A stretch of 34,415 bases of DNA from JBMZCV01 sp049613665 (GTDB taxonomy: Bacteria; Bacteroidota; Bacteroidia; Chitinophagales; UBA2359), in NCBI GenBank assembly GCA_049613665.1, contig JBMZCV010000036.1, positions 1 to 34,415 on the forward strand, in the 5' to 3' direction. Below are positions 1 to 7,619 of this stretch, in pieces. Position numbers and translations under genes: made by a program. The number at the start of each line of letters is the position of its first letter. Within the stretch, counting starts at the first letter, position 1. The notes under the pieces were generated by a model that was given only the letters and a program-made list of their open reading frames with translations, ran no database searches and was not told where the DNA came from.

Positions 1-315
1 CATAAAAAGCTGCTTCAATTACTTTGTTTTTTTAGATAGGCAAATGCTTTTTTTTCTTCTGCAAACAAAAAGTTGTCATAGATACAACCTTTCCCTCTTT
101 TGTCTTTGCGAGCCTACGAATCAATCTAAATAACAACAAACATTTTGCTCATTATACAGGACTGCTTCGTGCCTCGCAGTGACAAAATTGACATAAAAAG
201 CTGCTTCAATTACTTTGTTTTTTTAGATAGGCAAATGCTTTTTTTTTCTTCTGCAAACAAAAAGTTGTCATAAATGCAACCTTTCCTTTTTTTGTCTTTG
301 CGAGCCTGCGAAGCA
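1..315 (+). repeat. Direct duplication of a ~125-bp segment
   Basis: The segment beginning CATAAAAAGCTGCTTC at position 1 recurs at position 192. The copies run to about 127 and 315, are offset by 191 bp, and differ by one base in a T-run and a few substitutions. Each copy ends in the left arm of the TTGCGAGCCT palindromic repeat. Only the first copy is followed by the right arm. This looks like a local tandem duplication that broke inside the palindrome. Confidence 0.85.
98..186. repeat. Palindromic intergenic repeat, full copy
   Basis: The left arm at 98-126 (TTTTGTCTTTGCGAGCCTAC...) is an imperfect inverted repeat of the right arm at 160-186 (GACTGCTTCGTGCCTCGCAG...TGACAAAA). The arms enclose about 33 AT-rich bases. 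The unit could fold into a long hairpin. It has no coding capacity, in keeping with a REP/MITE-like dispersed element. A second full copy lies at 775-866. Confidence 0.8.
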
Positions 316-352
316 ATCTATACCATGCCGAAGCCGATAAAATGTCGTTTAA
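281..352. repeat. Half copy of the palindromic repeat with extension
   Basis: This contains the left arm (TTTGTCTTTGCGAGCCTGCG, then AAGCAATCT) without the matching right arm. It is followed by about 40 bases (through CCGATAAA) that resemble the sequence after the half copy at 10454-10525. The shared extension implies that the half-element form is itself a repeat subtype and not a random deletion. Confidence 0.7.
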
Positions 353-508
353 CTTCATGCTTGCCGCTTGCCTTTTTGGATTATTTCGTTGTTTTGCTAT
401 GCAAACCGCCTTGTAAAGACAAAAAGTCGGCTGTTAAAAGAAAAAAACTTGCCTGTTTTAAACTTTTGTTTTATATTCATTTTTTAGTTGTTTGATTTTT
501 GAATGAAT

Positions 509-539
509 GCTCAGTAGCGGTAGGTTTTATACCTACCAA
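509..539. repeat. 31-bp dispersed hairpin repeat, copy 1
   Basis: The unit runs from GCTCAGTAGC to CTACCAA and contains the hairpin GGTAGGTTTTATACCTACC. The same 31 bases occur in inverted orientation at 28193-28223 with a single mismatch. It is non-coding. Confidence 0.8.
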
Positions 540-774
540 ACCAAAATGTATTAAATAAAAGATTAAAAAATCAAGACCCAACATTAATAAAAAAACTAAA
601 AAAAGCAGACAAACTTTTCAAAGAAGTAAGACTTTTACAAGAAAAAATGCCTAATTGCAAAATCATTTATTAGAGGAAAAAAAATGCCTGCCACCAAAAA
701 AGGGCAACAGACATTCCTTAAATTATTCGAACAAATTAAATCACACACAAAAAATAATATTCTAAAATAAAAAT

Positions 775-866
775 AACTTGTCATTACGAGCCTGCGAAAT
801 AATCTAAATAACAATATACATTCCGCTTATTTTATGAGACTGCTTCGTGCCTCGCAGTGACAAGTT
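775..866. repeat. Palindromic intergenic repeat, full copy
   Basis: Arms at about 775-804 (AACTTGTCATTACGAGCCTG...) and 836-866 (...TGCTTCGTGCCTCGCAGTGA...) are imperfect inverted repeats. The copy resembles that at 98-186, including an inner AAATAACAA stretch. It lies about 20 bp beyond the stop of the minus-strand gene ending at 886, so it may also act as its transcription end. Confidence 0.8.
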
Positions 867-885
867 ATTGATATGATTGCAGCAT

Positions 886-3819
886 CTAAGGAGTCACAAC
901 AAGCTTCCCATTAATCCCTTCATTATCCAAAAACAAACTATACAAATACACACCATAAGGCAAATCGCCCACATAAATACGATTTACCGCATCATTATTT
1001 AAAACCTGTGTTTTGAGGAGGCGGCCATTAATATCCGTAATTTGCAAGCTGGCATTTTCGCTTTGCTTCGGCATTTTCGTCATATCGAACTGCACAAAAT
1101 TGTCGGTCGGATTTGGGTAAACATCAATGTCGTGTTGTAGGTTTGGCTTAGAAACAAAAACCGTCAAAGTCGTGTCGCCTATCGTATTGAACACCTTATT
1201 TGTGATAACAGGAGCATTAAAATCGAAATAAATGCCTGCATCATTCGTAATCATCGTGCCTTTTTCTAAGTCTAAATGTTGTTGTATTTCGTACCGCACA
1301 AAACCATGACTAGCCGATTCATTTGTCGTACTATCCACTAGCAAAATATTCGGAAACGTCCATTTCACAATACGCTCATCTAGCATTTCAAACTCATAAG
1401 CATGACTATTGCCTACTGTTTTTATGGTATTCAAATTGAGATGCGTCGAAATCGTATCTAAGATAAACACCGTAAAAGCCGTATCATTTCCCACATTCTG
1501 AAAGCGGATTTTGTAAGTCATCAGCTCATTTTCTGGCGTAAAATGCTCATCAGCCACTCCTCTAGGCACAACTTGCTTGTCGTTTGGGTCGAAACTACCA
1601 ATCACTTCTTCGCAGTCAATATCAATATATTCTACCAAATCGTCTTGCGAAACGCTATTGAACAAGCCCAACGAAAAAGGCGTATCACCACAGCGTTCAA
1701 TCGTTGTGCGTGGCATACTAAAATTTGGATGCCCAGCCGTTTGGTCGGCTTCTATGCGAAAAGTCGAGCCGTTGGCAGCCTGCGACAATACAAATTCTTG
1801 GTCGGCTTCGAGCTGTATCGTGCCAAAAGTAATCAGCAAATTGTCTTCATACAAACGATATTCTGTTTCGCTTTCCATATTGCCAATACCGATATTTTTT
1901 ATAGAAAATTCAATATTATCGCCATCACAATCAGCTTTGGTTTTCAAAGATGCTTCGTCCCAAAGTTCGCTCACTACTCGGCAATTGTCGTCTGGAAAAA
2001 TATGCGTTTCTACACATAACGAACTGCCCAACTCTGTTTCGCAATCCACTTCTATGGTCACTTGAAAACTGCCACATTCGCCAACCGCAATCGTTCCCAA
2101 ATCAAATACGAAAAGATTGTCGGTTTGCGGCTCATTCCATGTTTGCGTAGCCGAAATCACATTTATTTCATCTGGAAAAACCATTTCTATATAAGCATCA
2201 ACCGCTTGCAAAGTGCCTTCATTGCAATAATTTACGGTATAATTATTTTCAAAACAACGACGCAACAAAGGCGTGCCAACCGAAACATTTAACAAAGGAC
2301 AATACTCAATGACTTGCAAGCCAAAATTTTGTGCTGCTACTTCGCCTTGCGTCATATCAACCGTTTGCTCGCCATTTGTTGGGCAAGTATTTTGCCACAA
2401 AAAGTTGTTAGGCAAATTGGCTTTCAAGGTATAATCGCCGTCATAATTTACGCCAAAATTGTAAAAACCATTCTCATCTGTGCTGCGATAGCGAATGTTT
2501 CCGCTAGGTTCATGCAGCTCCACAATGATATTTTCTAGCAAATTTTCATTGAGCAAACAATCGCCTTCGTCATCTTCGTAAACTTGTCCAAAAACATCGC
2601 CTTGAAAAATGCTACCTTCGCTGTTCATTTTCAACACATATAGAGTCGCACTATAATAACCTACTACAATGACTTCATTATTAGCTGTTGCTAAAATATT
2701 TAAGCCAAAACTTGATACATCTGGAAGGTATGGCATATCTTCGCTATTCCAAATCAAATTGAAATCACTATCCAATTTCGCTGCAATAGCCGTTGCAGAA
2801 GCCAAACCGCTATCGTAGCCTGTTACCACAAAATTTCCATCAGTATCAGTATCAATTGCATGAAAAACACTACCCAAATCGGTATAAACACTATCAGCTA
2901 TGACTGTTCCACTTGTTAAATCAATTTTAGCCAAATAAGGCCAAACATCATTAGCAATATTTGTGTCGTAATAACCCACTGCAACAGCTTCGTTATTTGA
3001 GATTGCTATATCGTTCAAATAAGTAAAAATAGGTGTTACCTCATTATTGATTTCTGTTTTCCAAATACTATTTCCTGCTGCATCAAAACGTGCAATTAGG
3101 CCGCCTGTTGGCACAGGTATATCTGAAAAATCGAAACTTTCAAACTCGCCAACTGCCAAAAACTCGCCATTTTCCAAAACTTCAACAGCGTGAAATTTAC
3201 TGGTGCCATAGTCAGAAATATATTGTTGCCAAATTATTTCGCCATCATTATCAACTTGCATAATATAAGCTTGTGCTTGTGGCTCTACAAAATCGCCAAT
3301 AGCCGAATAACCCACTAAAACATAGCCATTCTCAAGTGCTTTAATGTCTTCGGCAGTGCCAAACTCTGAGAAGCCGCCCATACCTTGCGAAAAATCTGTT
3401 TCCCATATTATCTCTCCTGTATCATCAATTTTTGTCAGTTTAGTATTCCAAAAATTTCCGTCAATGGATAAGGTAGGCACACCACCGACTATCAAATAAC
3501 CGCCATCATTTCCAATGACAATGCTTTTGAAAAATTCTTGCCAATCCAAATCATACCATTGTTCCCATTGTTTAGCACCGCTTGCATCTATTTTTGCTAC
3601 AAAACCCATATTGTTTCCCATTGCTTCTAAGCGTGTGCCTACTGCAATATAGCCGCCATCAGCCGTTTGTATCACATCTTTAAAAGCTTCAAAGCTTGTT
3701 TCATCGCCCCAATAAGGGCCATAAGTTTGTATCCAGCCTTGTGCATAGCCTATTGTTGTGCTTGCTAAAATGAGCAAAAAGCTATAAAAAAATGCAGTTA
3801 TTAAATTTTTAGTTTTCAT
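886..3819 (-). CDS. Secreted T9SS type A cargo protein
   Basis: The 977-residue protein has a signal peptide (about residues 1-26, ending in YAQ). Residues ~29-390 are repeated segments of about 50 residues with the recurring pattern AxIDxxGxxxW and GGYxxVG, consistent with a beta-propeller-like fold. At ~408-500 there is a Cna-B/SdrD-like domain (GxVYEDDxGDC, DENGFYNFG). A conserved module around SFDPNDKQVVP (~770-890) matches what is annotated in Bacteroidota as a DUF11/DUF7619-like domain. A type A sorting domain begins with IDVYPNPT at ~898 and ends GVYLYSLF...KLVVTP. It should be exported by Sec, then through T9SS, and anchored or released at the cell surface. The substrate is unknown. 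Start ATG at 3819 is supported by the signal peptide. Confidence 0.9.
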   Translation of the reverse strand: MKTKNLITAFFYSFLLILASTTIGYAQGWIQTYGPYWGDETSFEAFKDVIQTADGGYIAVGTRLEAMGNNMGFVAKIDASGAKQWEQWYDLDWQEFFKSIVIGNDGGYLIVGGVPTLSIDGNFWNTKLTKIDDTGEIIWETDFSQGMGGFSEFGTAEDIKALENGYVLVGYSAIGDFVEPQAQAYIMQVDNDGEIIWQQYISDYGTSKFHAVEVLENGEFLAVGEFESFDFSDIPVPTGGLIARFDAAGNSIWKTEINNEVTPIFTYLNDIAISNNEAVAVGYYDTNIANDVWPYLAKIDLTSGTVIADSVYTDLGSVFHAIDTDTDGNFVVTGYDSGLASATAIAAKLDSDFNLIWNSEDMPYLPDVSSFGLNILATANNEVIVVGYYSATLYVLKMNSEGSIFQGDVFGQVYEDDEGDCLLNENLLENIIVELHEPSGNIRYRSTDENGFYNFGVNYDGDYTLKANLPNNFLWQNTCPTNGEQTVDMTQGEVAAQNFGLQVIEYCPLLNVSVGTPLLRRCFENNYTVNYCNEGTLQAVDAYIEMVFPDEINVISATQTWNEPQTDNLFVFDLGTIAVGECGSFQVTIEVDCETELGSSLCVETHIFPDDNCRVVSELWDEASLKTKADCDGDNIEFSIKNIGIGNMESETEYRLYEDNLLITFGTIQLEADQEFVLSQAANGSTFRIEADQTAGHPNFSMPRTTIERCGDTPFSLGLFNSVSQDDLVEYIDIDCEEVIGSFDPNDKQVVPRGVADEHFTPENELMTYKIRFQNVGNDTAFTVFILDTISTHLNLNTIKTVGNSHAYEFEMLDERIVKWTFPNILLVDSTTNESASHGFVRYEIQQHLDLEKGTMITNDAGIYFDFNAPVITNKVFNTIGDTTLTVFVSKPNLQHDIDVYPNPTDNFVQFDMTKMPKQSENASLQITDINGRLLKTQVLNNDAVNRIYVGDLPYGVYLYSLFLDNEGINGKLVVTP

Positions 3820-4021
3820 GTTTTTCTATTTTTTAGATTAATATTATATTCATTTAATTGTGAACACAGACTTTAATATGCGTTTAAATGTCTAAGCTAG
3901 TCCAAAGCTTTTTTTCAATAACAAAAAAGAAATGACATGTTTTTTAGCCAAAACTGTCAAATATAAGAAGTTATGAGCTACCGTAGTTTTAGAAATATGT
4001 CATTTCTCACACTTTTACGCC

Positions 4022-4045
4022 CTTGTTGGTGTTATCACCAACAAG
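4022..4045. repeat. Perfect hairpin CTTGTTGGTG/CACCAACAAG
   Basis: Ten-base arms CTTGTTGGTG and CACCAACAAG are separated by TTAT. The right half of this hairpin also pairs with 4091-4106 (TTGCTGGTGATAACAC, one mismatch), so alternative foldings are possible. Position 4090-4114 itself forms GTTGCTG/CAGCAAC. No T-run follows, so it is not a typical terminator. Confidence 0.8.
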
Positions 4046-4337
4046 TTGTTACGAAAAAACAAGCTTTAAACCAAATTACTTACCTTTTAGTTGCTGGTGA
4101 TAACACACAGCAACGGCAAGAGTTGTCGTTTTTTGAGAAAAAGCAAAACCTAAACAAACTTACTTTATAGATAGTGTTTATAAAAATTGAATGTAAAGGT
4201 ATTTCTCTTTCGTTATGCTACAAAAGTCAGCTATTCTGTCAAAGTACGCAAATATTTTTTTCTGTATTTGTAGGATAGAAATATTATTTTTTTAGCTAAA
4301 AAATGCTGAATATCAAGTATTTATGAAAAAAATAAGC

Positions 4338-4345
4338 TATTTTTG
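4338..4345 (+). promoter_or_regulatory. Bacteroidota -7 box TATTTTTG
   Basis: TATTTTTG matches the Bacteroidota consensus TAnnTTTG and lies 23 bp before the ATG at 4369. I see no clear TTG -33 element at the expected spacing. The following bases GTAGGATA repeat those at about 4270-4277 (TATTTGTAGGATA), so the site may be partly duplicated. Confidence 0.45.
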
Positions 4346-4368
4346 TAGGATAAAAGAATTAAAATAAA

Positions 4369-5784
4369 ATGTTGCAAAGTAAATTAATTGGTTTGTTAAA
4401 TACTTTTTCTGCGAAAGAATGGAAATTGCTGCATAAATTTGTTCATTCGCCTTATCACAATGAGCATCAAGGTGTGAAAAAGTTGTTTGTCTATTTGCAG
4501 GAAAAAAAAGACTGTTTTTCGAAAGAAAATGTAAGCAAAGTCGTTTTGTTTGCTATCGTTTTTGGCAAAAAAGCAGTTTATAAAGATGCGAAAATACGAT
4601 TGGTTGGCTCTTATCTGCTCAAAGTAGTAGAAGAATTTTTGATGCAAGAAAGCTTAAAAGTTAATGTTTTTTCTAAGCAAATTTTATTGCTTAAAAGCTA
4701 CCGAGAACGGCAATTGTCTAAGCATTTTACAGCCCTCATGCGTTTGTTACAGCAGCAACAAACGAAGTTTTCTTTTCAAGATGCACACTATTTTCTAGCA
4801 CAACAACAACTATCGCAAGAGTTGAATCAATATATCGAACAGCAGCAAAACCGCTCTTTAGAACCCAATTTGCAACAACTTTCCGATAGTTTAGATGCTT
4901 TTTATCTCATCAATAAGCTAAAATGTTGTTGTGCGATTATGAATTATCAAAATATCACAGCGATTGATTATGAGTTGCCTTTTGCCGATGCTGTTTTACA
5001 ACATTTGGCTAAAAATAATTATGCACACATTCCAATTATTCGGCTCTATTATTTGGCTTTGCTCACCTTGAAAGAAAACGATAAGGAAGAATATTTTGCG
5101 GAGTTAAAACAAACGCTATTTCAGAACTTAACGAAAATATCTTTGCATGATTTGCAAGACATTTTTGTGCTTGCTCGCAACTATTGCATTAAAAGAATTA
5201 ATAATGGTGATGCAGCTTATTTGAGTGAGTTGTTTGATTTGTATAAAATAGAAATCAAGGAGCAAATTATTTTGGAAAATGGGCAAATTCCGCCATCAAC
5301 TTATAAAAATATCGTTACGTTAGGCATTCATTTACAACAGTTTGAGTGGACAGAACAGTTTATAAACGATTATAAAACACATATCGCTTCTGTATTTAGC
5401 GAAGATGTTTTTCATTACAACTTGGCACGTTTATTTTTCGACAAAAAAGAATATAACAAAGCTATTGTTCAGCTAAATTTAGTCAGTTTCAACGAAAAGT
5501 TTTTGGCACTAGACACCAGAGTTTTATTGGCACAAGCCTATTACGAACTCGATGAAACAGAAGTGTTGTATGCTTTGTTGGATAGTTTTTATGCCTATTT
5601 GAAACGCAAAAAAAACATTGCTTATCATCAAGCACATTATCTGAATTTTGTGAGTTTGCTCAAAAAAATGATACGCATTTTGCCCAAAGAAAAGATTAAA
5701 AAAGAACAACTATTTCAACTCATAAATCGCCAAAAAACGGTAGAAAAAAAGTGGTTATTAGACAAATGGCAAAATTTAAGATAA
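4369..5784 (+). CDS. Hypothetical helical protein
   Basis: I do not recognise this 471-residue protein. It has no signal peptide, no membrane segment and no catalytic motif that I can see. It is rich in Leu, Gln, Lys and Tyr and reads as alpha-helical throughout. A stretch around residues 350-420 (NLARLFFDKKEYNKAIVQL, then LAQAYYELDE) looks like degenerate TPR-type helical repeats. The N-terminal SAKEWKLLHKFVHSPYHN may be a conserved family signature. It lies upstream of ffh on the same strand with a 150-bp gap that carries its own -7 box, so co-transcription is possible but not required. A cytoplasmic scaffold role is a guess. Confidence 0.75.
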   Translation: MLQSKLIGLLNTFSAKEWKLLHKFVHSPYHNEHQGVKKLFVYLQEKKDCFSKENVSKVVLFAIVFGKKAVYKDAKIRLVGSYLLKVVEEFLMQESLKVNVFSKQILLLKSYRERQLSKHFTALMRLLQQQQTKFSFQDAHYFLAQQQLSQELNQYIEQQQNRSLEPNLQQLSDSLDAFYLINKLKCCCAIMNYQNITAIDYELPFADAVLQHLAKNNYAHIPIIRLYYLALLTLKENDKEEYFAELKQTLFQNLTKISLHDLQDIFVLARNYCIKRINNGDAAYLSELFDLYKIEIKEQIILENGQIPPSTYKNIVTLGIHLQQFEWTEQFINDYKTHIASVFSEDVFHYNLARLFFDKKEYNKAIVQLNLVSFNEKFLALDTRVLLAQAYYELDETEVLYALLDSFYAYLKRKKNIAYHQAHYLNFVSLLKKMIRILPKEKIKKEQLFQLINRQKTVEKKWLLDKWQNLR

Positions 5785-5835
5785 GCGATATGCAATTTTT
5801 TTGAAAAAAACAAGCAAAAGATGCTTAAAAAAATG

Positions 5836-5843
5836 TATTTTTG
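5836..5843 (+). promoter_or_regulatory. -7 box TATTTTTG upstream of ffh
   Basis: TATTTTTG fits TAnnTTTG. It would give an mRNA leader of about 85 nt before the ffh ATG at 5935. No TTG is present at ordinary -33 spacing; the nearest TTTG is at 5800-5803, too far upstream. Moderate support only. Confidence 0.4.
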
Positions 5844-5934
5844 CATTTCAATTAAAAAAACAAATTTATAATAAAAAGCGTAAATTTGTTTTTTTAAATT
5901 TGTTATTCTAAAAAATATTAATTTATAGAAAAAG

Positions 5935-7275
5935 ATGTTTGAAAATCTACAGGATAAGCTAGAACGGGCGTTTAAAAACCTAAAAGGACAAGGTGCTATT
6001 ACAGAGCTAAATATTGCAGCGACGCTCAAAGATATTCGTCGTGCTTTGGTTGATGCGGATGTAAACTACAAAATTGCCAAACAATTTACGAATACGGTAA
6101 AAGACAAAGCACTCGGAGAGGAGGTATTGACAGCCGTTTCGCCTAGTCAGTTGATTGTTAAAATTGTGAATGATGAGCTGGCCAAACTTATGGGCGGCAC
6201 CGCAACAGAGCTACAATTGACGAGCAAACCAGCCGTTATTTTGATAGCAGGTTTGCAAGGTTCGGGAAAAACGACTTTTTCGGCAAAGTTGGCAAATCTC
6301 TTGCGTTCTCGCAAAGCGATGCGTCCTTTGATGGTAGCCTGTGACGTATATCGTCCTGCGGCAATCGACCAGCTTCAAATTTTGGGTGAAGCCATTAAAG
6401 TACCTGTTTATACCGACAAAAATAGCAGAAATCCTATTCAAATAGCTTTAGATGGCTTAGAATACGCCAAACAAAACAACAACAATTTAGTCATCATTGA
6501 TACGGCAGGTCGTTTGGCCATCGACGAGCAGATGATGAACGAGATTACGAGCATCAAAGACGAAACAAACCCAGACGAAATTTTGTTTGTCGTGGACTCT
6601 ATGACAGGGCAAGATGCCGTAAATACGGCTAAGACTTTCAATGAGCGTTTGGATTATAATGGTGTTGTGTTGACGAAATTGGACGGTGACACTAGAGGAG
6701 GAGCAGCTATCACGATTAAATATGTGGTAGATAAACCGATTAAGTTTATTAGCTATGGTGAAAAAATGGAGACTATCGACATTTTTTATCCAGACCGTAT
6801 GGCGAATCGTATTTTGGGCATGGGCGATATTATTTCGTTTGTGGAAAGAGCTCAAATGCAGTATGATGAGGAAGAAGCGAAAAATTTAGAGAAAAAAATC
6901 AGAAAAAATACTTTTGATTTTAATGATTTCTTGTCGCAGATGTCGCAGGTTCGCAAAATGGGTAGTATGAAAGATATTGCTAGCATGATACCTGGCATGG
7001 GCAAGGCTTTGAAAAATGTAGAAATTGACGAAAGCCGCTTCAAACGCATAGAAGCCATGATAAAATCTATGACACCAACAGAACGCAGCAATCCAGATTT
7101 GCTAGATTCAAAGCGTCGTCGTCGTATTGCTTATGGTAGCGGAAACAGCATTACGGATGTGAACCGTTTTATCAAAGAGTTTGAAAATATGCGTAAAATG
7201 CTGAAAACGGTTTCTAAATTATCGTCTTCTGGCCGCTCTTTCAAAGGTTTGCCATTTGGCAAGAAAAGACGCTAG
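5935..7275 (+). CDS. ffh: Signal recognition particle protein Ffh
   Basis: Ffh is the SRP54 GTPase that binds 4.5S RNA and signal sequences on nascent chains and hands ribosomes to FtsY at the membrane. The 446-residue protein has the usual layout and length. There is a helical N domain (1-90) and a G domain with P-loop GLQGSGKTT (106-114), DVYRPAA (137-143), DTAGR (189-193) and TKLDGDTRGG (247-256). A Met-rich M domain follows (from about 325), with the RNA-binding helix DSKRRRRIAYGSG and a basic tail. Start ATG at 5935 gives the canonical MFENLQDKLERAFKNLKGQG. It is followed at once by hairpins at 7268-7288 and 7312-7342. I did not find the SRP RNA gene nearby. Confidence 0.98.
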   Translation: MFENLQDKLERAFKNLKGQGAITELNIAATLKDIRRALVDADVNYKIAKQFTNTVKDKALGEEVLTAVSPSQLIVKIVNDELAKLMGGTATELQLTSKPAVILIAGLQGSGKTTFSAKLANLLRSRKAMRPLMVACDVYRPAAIDQLQILGEAIKVPVYTDKNSRNPIQIALDGLEYAKQNNNNLVIIDTAGRLAIDEQMMNEITSIKDETNPDEILFVVDSMTGQDAVNTAKTFNERLDYNGVVLTKLDGDTRGGAAITIKYVVDKPIKFISYGEKMETIDIFYPDRMANRILGMGDIISFVERAQMQYDEEEAKNLEKKIRKNTFDFNDFLSQMSQVRKMGSMKDIASMIPGMGKALKNVEIDESRFKRIEAMIKSMTPTERSNPDLLDSKRRRRIAYGSGNSITDVNRFIKEFENMRKMLKTVSKLSSSGRSFKGLPFGKKRR

Positions 7276-7311
7276 ATTTTAAAGCGTCAAAATATTACTT
7301 TTTTCAAAACG

Positions 7312-7342
7312 AAAGGCATAGATTTTATTTTCTATGCCTTTT
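7312..7342 (+). terminator. Rho-independent terminator after ffh
   Basis: Arms AAAGGCATAGA (7312-7322) and TCTATGCCTTTT (7331-7342) form a hairpin with an 8-base loop that runs into a short T-tract. A smaller hairpin GACGCT/AGCGTC (7268-7288) overlaps the ffh stop codon just before it. Confidence 0.75.
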
Positions 7343-7619
7343 GTTATAATATTGAAGTTCAAGTTTTAAGCAAAAAAAAAATAGATAAATGCCTAGAAAT
7401 GACTTAAATAGTCATTTTTTTGTCAAATAGATAGCTGACTACTCAACAAGAAAAACCTAAAAACGTATTAATGAGTAGTCAGATAGAATTACGCTACAAA
7501 TTGTAGAAGCTAACACATTAAACCTTAATGTGTTAGCAATCAATCGGCCGTTTATTTAGATAGTGCTTGGCACTTAGATATGGAAACCTCGTTTAAAAAA
7601 TATTTTAAAACTACAACCT
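7343..7619. other. Intergenic region with stacked hairpins
   Basis: No gene is visible. Three inverted repeats follow one another: AAATGACT/AGTCATTT (7397-7417), CTGACTACTCA/TGAGTAGTCAG (7435-7482) and GCTAACACATTAA/TTAATGTGTTAGC (7509-7537, perfect 13-bp arms, 3-base loop). The palindrome at 7562 follows. None ends in a long T-tract on the plus strand except the first. Confidence 0.65.
7562..7574. promoter_or_regulatory. 13-bp palindrome AGTGCTTGGCACT
   Basis: This near-palindrome lies 45 bp before the ATG of the gene at 7620. Closely related 13-mers lie upstream of speE (24269-24281, AGTGCCAGGCACT) and dsbD (31115-31127, AGTACTTGGCACT). The recurrence upstream of starts suggests an operator or 5'-leader element. 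No binding protein is known to me. Confidence 0.4.

Larger units (their letters stand above)
1..885. other. Non-coding, repeat-rich left edge
   Basis: I find no credible gene in this stretch. Short open frames here (for example 274-495) run through repeat copies and have no recognisable protein. It holds a direct duplication, two full copies and one half copy of a palindromic repeat, and one copy of a 31-bp repeat shared with the 28.2 kb region. The next gene, on the minus strand, ends at 886, so this DNA is its downstream flank. Confidence 0.7.
3820..4368. other. Intergenic region with nested inverted repeats
   Basis: This spacer lies between divergent genes. It holds an 11-bp inverted repeat (3929-3939 with 3997-4007), a strong 10-bp-arm hairpin at 4022-4045, a second hairpin at 4090-4114, and a -7 promoter box at 4338. 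An open frame at 3973-4170 is made almost entirely of these palindromes and is not called as a gene. Confidence 0.6.

Noticed and set aside
274..495. 73-codon frame at the left edge
   Set aside because: It runs through a half copy of the palindromic repeat and shows no family features; better explained as repeat sequence.
3973..4170. 65-codon frame between divergent genes
   Set aside because: Its sequence consists of palindromes (the 4022-4045 hairpin encodes its middle), no promoter or homologue is recognisable, and composition is not protein-like.
5785..5934. SRP (4.5S) RNA gene next to ffh
   Set aside because: The gap is AT-rich and lacks the GGAA-tetraloop, GC-rich stem of SRP RNA; only a promoter box is visible. 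The spacer after ffh is equally unlike it.
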